A stretch of 45,530 nt of DNA, taken from assembly GCA_017525915.1 (NCBI GenBank), contig JAFXSC010000025.1:1-45530 (forward strand). The letters run 5' to 3'. This DNA comes from Ruminococcus sp. GTDB lineage: Bacteria > Bacillota > Clostridia > Oscillospirales > Ruminococcaceae. A program made the translations under genes and the position numbers. The notes beneath the pieces were generated by a model. That model made no database searches and had not been told where the DNA came from. It was given only the letters and a program-made list of their open reading frames with translations. This document shows positions 8,300 through 16,989 of this stretch, one piece after another (the stretch's first letter is position 1; every line of letters begins with the position of its first letter).

Positions 8300-11134
8300 T
8301 TATTCTGAGAGCTTACCCTGAGTATCCCTCGCTGACTTTGTACGTCCGCTCTTTGACAATACTTTTGCAAGAGTATTCAGCAGTACCTCAACATCTATCG
8401 GCTTGGCAACATGAGCCTGCATTCCTGCTTCGAGCGCGGCCTCCGCGTCCTCCTTGAAGGCGTTGGCTGTCATTGCGATTATCGGTATTCCTGCAAGGTC
8501 TTTGTTTTCAAGTCCGCGTATCGCCCTTGCAGCGGTATATCCGTCCATTACCGGCATCTGAACGTCCATGAGCACGGCATCATAGTATCCGGCTTCCGAA
8601 GCGGCTATCTTATCAACGGCATCCTTGCCGTTTTCAGCCGCTTCAACAGTAAAACCTGCCTCTGTGAGTATCATGTTCGCTATTTCAAGATTGATCTCAT
8701 TGTCTTCAACAAGGAGCAGTCTCTTATCTTCAAACGAAATATCCTCCGCCGGAATGCCTCTGCTGTTCTCCTCACTGATGATATCATTCTCATCTGCAAG
8801 TCTTAGTTTCAGCAGAATTATCATTTCTGTTCCCTTACCCGGAGATGTCACGACCCTGATACTGCCGCCCATAAGGTCTATGATGCTCTTGGTTATCGAA
8901 AGTCCAAGACCTGAGCCCTCTATTCCGCTGACCGTTGAAGTACGCTCACGCTCGAACGGTGAGAACATTTTGGCGGCAAATTCAGCAGACATTCCTATGC
9001 CGTTATCCCGGACACGTATCTCATAGCTGCTGTACATCTCTTCATCGCCGTCTGTCTCAGTTACGGTCACACTTATGCTTCCGTCCTCAGATGTGAACTT
9101 ATACGCGTTGCTGAGAAGATTAAGGATAACACGGTTCAGGTTCTTTACATCACACCAGACATATCTGCTTTTGACGCCGGAGATATCAGTCGTGAAATCA
9201 ATTTTCTTCTGCTTCATCTGCTCCTCGAACAGTTCATGAACATCTTCAAACATCTGGCAAATATCGGATGGTACACATTCTATCTCCATTTTTCCGCTCT
9301 CGATACGGCTCATTTCAAGAATATCATTGATGAGTGTCAGAAGATGGCGGTTTGAGCGTTCTATCTTCACAAGATAACTGTGAAGTTCAGGAGATGCCGG
9401 TTCTTTGAGTGCAAGTCCGGTGTAACCGATTATTGCATTCATCGGAGTACGGAGGTCATGCGACATATTGAAAAGGAAACGGCTTTTCGCAAGGCTTCCT
9501 TCCGTTGCCCTTAAACGCTCACGTTCAGCTGATTCCTGCTTTTTTCTCACAAGATTCTGTATATAGATCATTATAACAAGTCCGGTGAAAACGACTATCA
9601 TCAGCACTATACCGCCGACAGCTATCGCAGAATGGACATCTTCGACACTTGTCCTTGAGTTGATGTACTTTGCGAGCCACAGGAATGCTGAATAGATAAG
9701 CAGGGCAAACAGTGCAACACCGGACGTTGCTATGCCGCTGTATTCTATCAGGGTACTTCTGATAATAGTTCGCCAGTAGAATACAAAGCCTATCAGGCAC
9801 CAGAATGAGAGCAGCAGGAATGCTTCACTGCCCATTGCCTCCATAGCTGTAAGTCTCGGTACGAGCTGAACTATTACGAATATTACAGAAATAAGGGTGC
9901 CGGTCATTCCTGTTATCTTTGCGGTCTTCAGACCTTCTTTTTTTGCAAACTTATATGCCGAAGCGGAGGTATATCCAAATCCGACTATCGCTCCGAATGA
10001 TGTTAGGTCAACGAACCAGCTCAGCGTATTTCTTCCGAAAAGTGCAAGTGTTATCGAGAATATCATGATACACAGTGTGCTGTATACCGTCTTTGAAAAG
10101 ACTTCGGAGAGTATCTTGTCATCTGCCATAGTGAAAAGAACGCGGATAGTTGCACGGTAACCTCCTATTATTCCGGTAAGAACACCGCAGAGCGCAGTGA
10201 TGCCTATTATTATAAGTCCCGGTCTTCCCATTATGGATTTAGCTGCATAGAATGTCGGAACTGCCTTTTCGTTCGACAGATTGCCAAGATCAACGATATA
10301 TTCAGTCCAGTCCGAATAACCGTCCGGAACTGCGGAAACACTGACTATCGCCATTGCCGTATATGCAATGCCGGCAACTATTATTGAGGTAAAAATGATA
10401 CCTTTTGTTTTTTTGACGTTGAAATTGAAGTTATGTGTGTCGAACGAAATGACATCGAATCCCACAAATGCCCACGGTGCAAGGAAAACGATACTGTATA
10501 TACCGTAAGCAATGTTCCTGTTCTTCAAGCCCAGTATGGCAAGCGCATTGCTTGATATTGCATGGGGTATGCATATAACGGCAACTGTCAGTATTCCTGC
10601 AATCATTACAAGCGACAGAAACGAGTGTATCTTATGCAGGAACTGTTTAGCCGTTATAAACAGTATTCCCACGCCTGCAAGCGCACTGACCGAAACAAGT
10701 ATCTCGCCGAGGTATATGTTGTTTCCGGAGACCTTATAGTGTACTCCCGTTTGTATCGAATCTCCGAACATAGTCCTCAGCACAACGAAAAGCGCCGTAC
10801 CGTTAAGGAATACTATTGTGAGGTATGAAAGGCAAAGGAACCATGAACTCAGGAAAGCATGATCCCTTCCGAAAGCTTCCTTCGTATAGGAGTAGACGCC
10901 GCCTGCTCCCGGGCTGCGGTTCATCAGGAACGAGAAATTGTAGCCTATGACAAGCATAATCAGCGTACCGATAGTCATTGCTATGATAGTACCTATCGGA
11001 CCTGCTACCGGAAGGAAAGTAGTACCGGGCATTACAAATGCGCCCCAGCCTACCATGCAACCGAAAGCCATAGCCCATACGTCAAATCCGGAAAGCGATC
11101 TCTTTTCCGTTACAGTTTCTTTCTGGATATCCAT
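8300..11134 (-). CDS. APC-family amino acid permease fused to hybrid histidine kinase and receiver
   Basis: 944 residues. Residues 1 to about 460 are an APC-superfamily permease (GWGAFVMPGTTFLP, MNRSPGAGGVYSYTKEAFG) with about 12 membrane segments, then two more hydrophobic segments (about 465-525). A short linker leads to HisKA with the phospho-acceptor His559 in NMSHDLRTPMNAIIGY, a HATPase_c with DNGIGM and GSGLGLSI, and a receiver with Asp857 in LMDVQMPVMDGY. No output domain. By analogy with CbrA (a transporter-kinase fusion) it may sense or gate on amino acid uptake. An in-frame TTG at 11170 exists, but AAAGGTGGG precedes 11134. The adjacent HPt protein is the natural next step in its phosphorelay. 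Confidence 0.9.
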   Translation of the reverse strand: MDIQKETVTEKRSLSGFDVWAMAFGCMVGWGAFVMPGTTFLPVAGPIGTIIAMTIGTLIMLVIGYNFSFLMNRSPGAGGVYSYTKEAFGRDHAFLSSWFLCLSYLTIVFLNGTALFVVLRTMFGDSIQTGVHYKVSGNNIYLGEILVSVSALAGVGILFITAKQFLHKIHSFLSLVMIAGILTVAVICIPHAISSNALAILGLKNRNIAYGIYSIVFLAPWAFVGFDVISFDTHNFNFNVKKTKGIIFTSIIVAGIAYTAMAIVSVSAVPDGYSDWTEYIVDLGNLSNEKAVPTFYAAKSIMGRPGLIIIGITALCGVLTGIIGGYRATIRVLFTMADDKILSEVFSKTVYSTLCIMIFSITLALFGRNTLSWFVDLTSFGAIVGFGYTSASAYKFAKKEGLKTAKITGMTGTLISVIFVIVQLVPRLTAMEAMGSEAFLLLSFWCLIGFVFYWRTIIRSTLIEYSGIATSGVALFALLIYSAFLWLAKYINSRTSVEDVHSAIAVGGIVLMIVVFTGLVIMIYIQNLVRKKQESAERERLRATEGSLAKSRFLFNMSHDLRTPMNAIIGYTGLALKEPASPELHSYLVKIERSNRHLLTLINDILEMSRIESGKMEIECVPSDICQMFEDVHELFEEQMKQKKIDFTTDISGVKSRYVWCDVKNLNRVILNLLSNAYKFTSEDGSISVTVTETDGDEEMYSSYEIRVRDNGIGMSAEFAAKMFSPFERERTSTVSGIEGSGLGLSITKSIIDLMGGSIRVVTSPGKGTEMIILLKLRLADENDIISEENSRGIPAEDISFEDKRLLLVEDNEINLEIANMILTEAGFTVEAAENGKDAVDKIAASEAGYYDAVLMDVQMPVMDGYTAARAIRGLENKDLAGIPIIAMTANAFKEDAEAALEAGMQAHVAKPIDVEVLLNTLAKVLSKSGRTKSARDTQGKLSE

Positions 11135-11189
11135 ATCAATAGTCCCACCTTTCAAATTGCTTTTATTCAATATTCATGGTAATAACAAT

Positions 11190-11226
11190 AAAACGGGAGC
11201 AACTCATAGAGAACTGTTCCCGTTTT
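11190..11226 (-). terminator. Bidirectional terminator after the HPt gene
   Basis: Stem AAAACGGGA / TCCCGTTTT enclosing an imperfect inner stem, directly after the HPt stop at 11231. It separates, at least partly, the HPt transcript from the permease-kinase gene. Confidence 0.7.
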
Positions 11227-11230
11227 TACA

Positions 11231-11566
11231 TCATAAACTGCACAGTTTCTGAAACTGTGCCTTCGCCTCTTCCATAAGGGCAGTATAATCCGTGTCTGTT
11301 CTGTTTCTCAGGAGCTCTGTCATCTCGCTTACCGGAGAAGTCAGCGGCGTAAGCGAAAGATTTGCATAAACGCCCTTCAGCGCATGGGCAGTCTCAAATG
11401 CCTGCGCAAAGTCTTTTGCGCTTATCTGCTGTTCAAGCACAGAAAGTCTGCCGTCACTGAGGACTTTTTTGACGAGCATGAGGTAAAAGTCTTCCTTATT
11501 CATGCACCGTACAAGCCCTTCATCTACATCTGCTCCGTATTCCCTGAGTTTGTCTGTTGTAAGCAT
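11231..11566 (-). CDS. HPt (histidine phosphotransfer) protein
   Basis: 111 residues, almost exactly one HPt domain. The phospho-acceptor is His61 in ETAHALKGVYANL. The helical pattern before (EDFYLMLVKKVLSD) and after (PVSEMTELLRN) fits a four-helix bundle. The gene overlaps the end of the upstream REC-EAL gene by 43 nt and has its own AAAGGAG, indicating coupled expression. It most likely carries phosphate between the hybrid kinase (8300-11134) and the receiver of the EAL protein (11524-13266); this link is inferred from position. Confidence 0.88.
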   Translation of the reverse strand: MLTTDKLREYGADVDEGLVRCMNKEDFYLMLVKKVLSDGRLSVLEQQISAKDFAQAFETAHALKGVYANLSLTPLTSPVSEMTELLRNRTDTDYTALMEEAKAQFQKLCSL

Positions 11567-13266
11567 CCCTCATGCTCCTTTAACGTTTTTCTGATAAGCT
11601 CCGTAACTTCATCGGGTGGAAGCGGCTTGGAGAGATAGTATCCCTGGATTATATCACAGCCGAGCTTTTTCAGGAGTTCAAGCTGTCCCTCAGTCTCAAC
11701 GCCCTCAACGATGACCGGCACTTCAAGCAGTCTTGCAATATCTGTCATTATCCCGACAAGCCGGTAGTCCTTCTGGTTGCTGCATATGTTACGCACGAAC
11801 TTCATATCCAGTTTAAGCGCATCTATGGGCAGTGAGCAGAGCATATTCAGCGACGAATAACCGCTCCCGAAATCGTCCATTTCGATTTTGAAGCCGTTCT
11901 CACGGAGCATGACCACGGTATTTATTATCTGCTGTGCGTTGTCAGCATAGGCTGATTCCGTTATTTCAAGCAGCAGGTCTTCACTATCTATTCCGTTATT
12001 GCTGATTATTTCGTTAAGCACCTCTACAAGCTGAGGGTTAAAAGCATCTACGCGCGAAACATTGACAGATACGGGAATACTGAACCCGAATTCGTCCTTC
12101 CATTGCTTTATCTGTGCGGCAGTCTCGTTCCAGACATATCTGTCAAGCTGCCGGATAAGCCCGTTCTCCTCAAAAAGTGTTATAAAATCATCCGGAGACA
12201 CCAGACCGTATTCAGGGTGGAACCAACGCACGAGCGCTTCAAAGCTGGTAAATACCGGCTTGTTGTCCCTGATGCTGTATTTTGGCTGATAGAATACCCG
12301 GAACTGCTTTTCGGAAAGCGCAATGTCCATATCATTTATAAGGCGCTCGGAATGGAGCTCCTTGATGTGAAGGTCTGCATTATAGAACTCGAAGCAGGTG
12401 GTGTAGTTATTCTCGATCTTACGGCAGACCAGTCCCGCACGTTCAAAACGCTGCTCCATGTCAAGACAGTCGCCGTCGTCCGAATAAACGCCCATTCTGA
12501 AACTTATCCTGCTGTCGCCGAGATTCTTTTCGATCATTGAGATGTACTGCGGGAGCTGCCCCTTCAGGTCTTCAATATGCGGGATATATATTCCAAAGCA
12601 ATTGCTGTTGCTCCGGCAGGCAAGTCCGCCGGTCTTTGAAACAAGCTCATGGATACAGCTGCCTAACTTTTTCAGAAGCATATCACCGTAAGTTCTTCCA
12701 TAAAGCTCGTTTATGATATGAAAACGGTTTATATCGAGCACGATAGCATCCATAGGCATATTATTATTCTGCTCATCAAGCCTCTTTGCGTACTCAAAGA
12801 AGAATTCCTTATTAAAGAGACCGGTAAGCACGTCCCTCTCTGTCCTGTTTATTATTACCCTGTCCTCAGCAAGCTCGATAGAACGCTGCACTCTTGCTCT
12901 TATCACGTCAGGGACATTATAAGGCTTTGAAATAAAATCTGCCGCTCCGAGCTGGAAACTTTCAACTTCCGCGTCCTTTTCAGAAGTAAGAACAATAACA
13001 GGGATCCGGCAGAGCTCACTGTCGGAACGTATTATCTTCAATAAGCTGTAACCGTCAATCTCCGGCATATGGAGGTCAAGAAGAATAAGGGAAAGCGTGA
13101 ACCTTTCGCGCCTGATTATATCCAGGGCGACCGCACCGTTTTCCGCATAAACGACTGCATACTGATCGCTGAGCATTGCGCCGAGCATTTCTCTCTCTAT
13201 CAATTCGTCATCAACAATAAGCACTGTCCTGTGAAGTCCTTTTTTGCGTTCGAGGAGTTCCTGCAT
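11524..13266 (-). CDS. Response regulator with degenerate GGDEF and EAL c-di-GMP phosphodiesterase domains
   Basis: 580 residues. Receiver 12-130 with Asp64 in LLDLHMPEIDGY. GGDEF-like domain about 145-290: the catalytic GGDEF is replaced by NSNCF at 220-224, so cyclase activity is not expected; it could serve as a GTP sensor. EAL domain about 315-565 keeps EAL at 343-345, LLEITES, DDFGSGY at 464-470, LKLDMKF and IVEGVET, so phosphodiesterase activity is likely. Role: cut c-di-GMP in response to phosphorylation, probably through the overlapping HPt gene. Start 13266 has GGAGGG; an upstream in-frame ATG at 13326 lies in the promoter. Confidence 0.92.
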   Translation of the reverse strand: MQELLERKKGLHRTVLIVDDELIEREMLGAMLSDQYAVVYAENGAVALDIIRRERFTLSLILLDLHMPEIDGYSLLKIIRSDSELCRIPVIVLTSEKDAEVESFQLGAADFISKPYNVPDVIRARVQRSIELAEDRVIINRTERDVLTGLFNKEFFFEYAKRLDEQNNNMPMDAIVLDINRFHIINELYGRTYGDMLLKKLGSCIHELVSKTGGLACRSNSNCFGIYIPHIEDLKGQLPQYISMIEKNLGDSRISFRMGVYSDDGDCLDMEQRFERAGLVCRKIENNYTTCFEFYNADLHIKELHSERLINDMDIALSEKQFRVFYQPKYSIRDNKPVFTSFEALVRWFHPEYGLVSPDDFITLFEENGLIRQLDRYVWNETAAQIKQWKDEFGFSIPVSVNVSRVDAFNPQLVEVLNEIISNNGIDSEDLLLEITESAYADNAQQIINTVVMLRENGFKIEMDDFGSGYSSLNMLCSLPIDALKLDMKFVRNICSNQKDYRLVGIMTDIARLLEVPVIVEGVETEGQLELLKKLGCDIIQGYYLSKPLPPDEVTELIRKTLKEHEGCLQQTNSGNTEQM

Positions 13267-13297
13267 ATATATCCCTCCAGAATTGAAGATTTGTTTT

Positions 13298-13326
13298 ATT
13301 ATACCATAATCTTCCGCAAAAGTCAA
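13298..13326 (-). promoter_or_regulatory. Promoter of the REC-GGDEF-EAL / HPt operon
   Basis: On the - strand: -35 TTGACT (13321-13326), 17 nt, -10 TATAAT (13298-13303), about 30 nt before the start codon. Confidence 0.8.
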
Positions 13327-13414
13327 TTATTCTGTGAAAAATCAGCATTTTTCAGTTAATTATAAAAACGAGGGGCTGTAATTGAAGCAGCATTGCCGTT
13401 GTTTCATATAAGCG

Positions 13415-13440
13415 AAAACCACCCGGTATCGGGTGGTTTT
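13415..13440 (-). terminator. Bidirectional terminator after the DUF1680 gene
   Basis: Perfect hairpin AAAACCACCCG-N4-CGGGTGGTTTT, 17 nt after the stop of the DUF1680 gene at 13458. Confidence 0.85.
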
Positions 13441-13457
13441 CTGTTTGAAAATATAGT

Positions 13458-16400
13458 TTACAGTTCCTGAATTAACCCAAGTTTGAACTGCTGAATGCGA
13501 AGGGAGTCCTTATTGGTGATACCCTCTTTACCGTCAACGTCTGCGTTCTTTTCGCCTTTATCGCTGAGCTTGTACTTATCGGGATTGCCGATGCTCTGCA
13601 TTATCAGCACTGCATCAGCCATATTGACCTCGCCGTCGCAGTTTGCATCGCCTCTGACAACGGTGTTATCCCCGGTTGAAATAAGCGGCAGCGGTGCCTT
13701 TTCAAGCGTGCGTATAATGATGTAGTTAACGTTGATAGCCTTGTCCTCGGAGACGATATCGAGCTGAAGTATGCCGTCCCCGTCAAAATCGACTTCGCAC
13801 TTTGAAGCGGTCCTGCCGTCGGTAACACAGTCCGTCAGTATCGCTTTCCTGCGGTCGGTAGCGTAATCGGTATATACCGAAGGCTTTGTCGAGCAGCCCC
13901 ACGGGTCACTGAAGCACATCTCTATCTCGTATTTTCCTGCCGGAAGCTGGAAGCCGTAAGCAATACGGCGCGGCATATCATTCTCATACTGATTCTTCGT
14001 ATAACGGAAGGTAGAGGTCTTGTCCTGACCGTCCTGTGTGTGATATTCGTCACACCATGTATTTGCGGTATAAAGTCCGCCGCTCTTTGAGCTGCCGTTG
14101 TACTGGTCAGTCTCATCGTCGAGAAGTCCCCATTCAACACCGGTAACTTCATCTATGCCGAACAGCTTTTCCGTAACGCTGTTGTAGTAGCCGAGCTTGT
14201 CTCTGCCGGTAACGGTCGATGTATCGTGGTCGCCGCAGTCAACGAAGTAGGCAATGCTGCTGTCGTATTCGTAGAGCGCATTCACAGCGGTCATATAGAC
14301 GAAATCGCATATTTTTGCGGATTCTTCCTCATTGTCCGAGGAGAATGTAATGTCGATAACATCATAGTCTGTGCCTTCAACATTCACAGTCTCCGCGCAG
14401 CGCTCGATAAGCTCCGGAGGTATTATGATCTGAATGTCATAAACGTCCTTTGCACCATTATAATAGAGAGCACTGGTGTAGATAACGCTGTCCCCTGCTC
14501 CTATGCGGATAGTCTTTTCATTGTCGGTCTTGCGGAATTTGACTGTCAGGACATTGTAGTCAGCTTCCTTGTCAACAGCCATGCGGTACTTGAAATATCC
14601 TCCGGCTTTTGCATAACGATAGGTGCTGTCATTGGTCACGCCCTGAGAATTGCTCTCTTCCATTGCATGAAGGTCGTCGTTCTCGTACTGACCATATCCC
14701 GGCTGTACCGTGTCAACAACAGCTTTCGCCGAACGCGGCGGCTTGACAACAGCTGTATTGCTGCTCTGGAAGTTCCAGTATATGCCATACCTCTGCTGAT
14801 ACTGCCTGTAATGCGGCGTGAATGTCAGGTCGTGGTCGGTACCGGTCAGCTTGAATTCAAGTCCCGAGCCGCTTCTCACAAGGTGGCTGCTTATGTCGTT
14901 CATAAACATACTTACCGATGTTTCATCATCGCTTATGCGGATATTCTCATCGGGAGTTATCTTGTCCTTCGGGGTAGTTACCCACATACCGGTCGAGCCT
15001 GTCACCATATCCTTTTTGCCGAGTTCCGCACTTAGTACCACAGGGCCGTATTTGAAGCCGTATACCGTATTATTGTCGGGCAGAGCGTAAGCCTTTACCG
15101 CCTCCGGTATGGTCAGCTCAATAGTATCCCCGGACCTGAAATTGCCGGTGACCTGTGCATAGCCGTCAATGTTCTTGTAGCTGTATTTCTCGTTATTTAC
15201 CTTTATGGTCATATTTCCGGCTTTCCAGTCAGGGATACGGAAGCGTAAATCAACCTCGCCGCTGCCTTCGATCGTGAAGAGAGCTGTGTCACCGTCCGGG
15301 ATAGTGCTCTCCTGTTTTATCTTCATATTCATGTCAGCCCAGTTGAGTATCGAGCTCTGGTACATATTGACATAGAGTGTATCGTCGCTGTGCATATAGA
15401 TGGTGTCGCCGAGCTTTGTGAAGCTCTCCATACCGCTTCCGGTACAGCACCAGAAATGGTCGTAGCGTGAACTGTATACCTTGAAGTAGCCGGTCGCCAT
15501 AGGCTGGAAGTAGGTCGTCATGCCAGTTTCGGGATTCTGCGAGGAGAGAATTGAATTGTAGTAGGTGTTCTCGTAGAAGTCCATGTACTTCACGTTGCCG
15601 GTTATCTTGAAAAGCTCCCGGCTGAGCTTGAGCATATTGTAGGAGTTGCAGGTCTCGCAGTTGCAGTTTGTACGCTCTGCATCGAGAATGTCATCCTTGC
15701 CAAAGTGCTCCCATTCACTGTTTCCGCCAGTGATGTAGGTATGGTGAGTAGTTACCATATCCCAGAAGGCTTCAGCATACTCGAGATAACGCGAGGCATC
15801 GACCTTCTCGCCGTTGACCGTCTTGCCGTCAAGGGCGATATAGCGCTTGAGTGCTCCGAGGAACTTCGGGATAGTGGTATTCGCATGCTTGCCGTCGAGG
15901 ACGTTCGTACCGCCCTTGAGAACAGCTTCATGCAGATTTGTCTCGTCGAAATAATGAGCAGCGGCAGCATGGTCGTCCTTGCCGGTTATCATATACAGGT
16001 CATAAAGGCAGTCGTTCATGCCACCGTATTCGATTGACAGAACGGTATTGTGCTTGCGCTGGTCCCACGTCTTGCAGCGTGCATATACCCAGTCACCGAG
16101 GTCGGAAGCAAGGTCCTTTGCGGTATCATAACCCGTTGCGTTGTAGATATCAACGATACCGGCGATGAGCTTGTGCATGGTATACCACGGTACCCACGCC
16201 TCATTGATGATATTGGTCTTTCCGGCTTCGACATTGTCGAACTGCACTTCCACGCTCGTTCCGCTTGGATGAGCTGCCGCCCAGAGGAATCCCGCCTTGC
16301 CCTTGGAGTTCTTCTGGCATTCACGAAGACCGTCAATGAGAGACTTCATCTTAGCTAGTATCGTGCTTTTCTGCTCGGCTGAAATGGTCGGATTCTGGTA

Positions 16401-16742
16401 AGCCTGAGCGAGAGCGGTGAGGTAGTGTCCGACGGCATGACCGGCAATATTGGTGTTTTCCCAGCCGCCGTAACGCTTTGCGCCGTTGGTGTTCAGTCCG
16501 GCGTTCTCGCGGAATCCGGCAAGAAGCCTGTCATTTTCAAATGAGAGGAGGTAATCTATCTCCTTGTCAAAAGCGTTTACACTGTATTCGTCGAGCATTG
16601 TGATGTCACTTATGCTGAAATCGCTTATGGATATATCAGCGGCTTCAGATTCAAATGTACATTGCGGAATGGAAGCCGAACCGGCAGCAAGAATTGCTGA
16701 GAGTGCGGCTGCTGTCAGCCGTGAGAGTGTTTTTGAGCGCAT
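13458..16742 (-). CDS. Secreted DUF1680 glycoside hydrolase (GH127/GH146-type beta-L-arabinofuranosidase) with C-terminal dockerin
   Basis: 1094 residues. Signal peptide to about residue 33. Residues about 45-640 are the DUF1680 alpha/alpha-barrel and following sandwich: GHAVGHYLTALA, NCNCETCNSYNMLKLSRELF and CCTGSGMESF. These Glu and Cys residues match the zinc-thiolate site of GH127-type enzymes. About 680-1020 holds one or two carbohydrate-binding-like sandwich domains. The end (about 1030-1094) is a dockerin: GDANCDGEVNMADAVLIMQ and a second, weaker repeat (NADVDGKEGITNKDSLRIQ). Expected to release L-arabinofuranose from plant pectin or arabinogalactan as part of a cellulosome-like complex. 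AAGGAGG fixes the start. Confidence 0.9.
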   Translation of the reverse strand: MRSKTLSRLTAAALSAILAAGSASIPQCTFESEAADISISDFSISDITMLDEYSVNAFDKEIDYLLSFENDRLLAGFRENAGLNTNGAKRYGGWENTNIAGHAVGHYLTALAQAYQNPTISAEQKSTILAKMKSLIDGLRECQKNSKGKAGFLWAAAHPSGTSVEVQFDNVEAGKTNIINEAWVPWYTMHKLIAGIVDIYNATGYDTAKDLASDLGDWVYARCKTWDQRKHNTVLSIEYGGMNDCLYDLYMITGKDDHAAAAHYFDETNLHEAVLKGGTNVLDGKHANTTIPKFLGALKRYIALDGKTVNGEKVDASRYLEYAEAFWDMVTTHHTYITGGNSEWEHFGKDDILDAERTNCNCETCNSYNMLKLSRELFKITGNVKYMDFYENTYYNSILSSQNPETGMTTYFQPMATGYFKVYSSRYDHFWCCTGSGMESFTKLGDTIYMHSDDTLYVNMYQSSILNWADMNMKIKQESTIPDGDTALFTIEGSGEVDLRFRIPDWKAGNMTIKVNNEKYSYKNIDGYAQVTGNFRSGDTIELTIPEAVKAYALPDNNTVYGFKYGPVVLSAELGKKDMVTGSTGMWVTTPKDKITPDENIRISDDETSVSMFMNDISSHLVRSGSGLEFKLTGTDHDLTFTPHYRQYQQRYGIYWNFQSSNTAVVKPPRSAKAVVDTVQPGYGQYENDDLHAMEESNSQGVTNDSTYRYAKAGGYFKYRMAVDKEADYNVLTVKFRKTDNEKTIRIGAGDSVIYTSALYYNGAKDVYDIQIIIPPELIERCAETVNVEGTDYDVIDITFSSDNEEESAKICDFVYMTAVNALYEYDSSIAYFVDCGDHDTSTVTGRDKLGYYNSVTEKLFGIDEVTGVEWGLLDDETDQYNGSSKSGGLYTANTWCDEYHTQDGQDKTSTFRYTKNQYENDMPRRIAYGFQLPAGKYEIEMCFSDPWGCSTKPSVYTDYATDRRKAILTDCVTDGRTASKCEVDFDGDGILQLDIVSEDKAINVNYIIIRTLEKAPLPLISTGDNTVVRGDANCDGEVNMADAVLIMQSIGNPDKYKLSDKGEKNADVDGKEGITNKDSLRIQQFKLGLIQEL

Positions 16743-16771
16743 AAAATTCCTCCTTGTAATAATATAGTTGA

Positions 16772-16800
16772 ATTATACCGCAGCCGCGCTGGAAATTCAA
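16772..16800 (-). promoter_or_regulatory. Promoter of the DUF1680 gene
   Basis: On the - strand: -35 TTGAAT (16795-16800), 17 nt, -10 TATAAT (16772-16777), leader about 25 nt. Confidence 0.8.
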
Positions 16801-16870
16801 CCCATAAACTGCATATCGGGTGGACAAAACGAAGCAAGAGTTCCGCTATGTGAAGTGAGGTATGGTTTGG

Positions 16871-16917
16871 ACTGTTCACAAAAAACAGTTGAAATTTCAA
16901 AAGCGGCATGATATAAT
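16871..16917 (+). promoter_or_regulatory. Promoter and candidate operator of the alcohol dehydrogenase
   Basis: -35 TTGAAA (16889-16894), 17 nt, -10 TATAAT (16912-16917). The -35 begins a perfect 12-bp palindrome TTGAAATTTCAA (16889-16900) and is preceded by an inverted repeat ACTGTT-N7-AACAGT (16871-16889). Two dyads overlapping the -35 suggest a repressor site. Confidence 0.7.
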
Positions 16918-16989
16918 TGGAGTTGAATAGTTGCAACTGATGAACTGACAACCGATACGGCAGAATACATTTTACAAGGAGAGTGTTTT

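Noticed and set aside
7993-8457. Val-rich + frame (also similar ones near 20568 and 33141)
   Set aside because: Reverse reading of Thr-rich linker codons in three lipoproteins; low-complexity artefacts.
11524-13266. Active diguanylate cyclase
   Set aside because: The GGDEF site reads NSNCF, so only the EAL activity is expected.
14226-15035. 269-codon + frame inside the DUF1680 gene
   Set aside because: Antisense shadow of a well-supported hydrolase gene; no start signal or recognisable domain.
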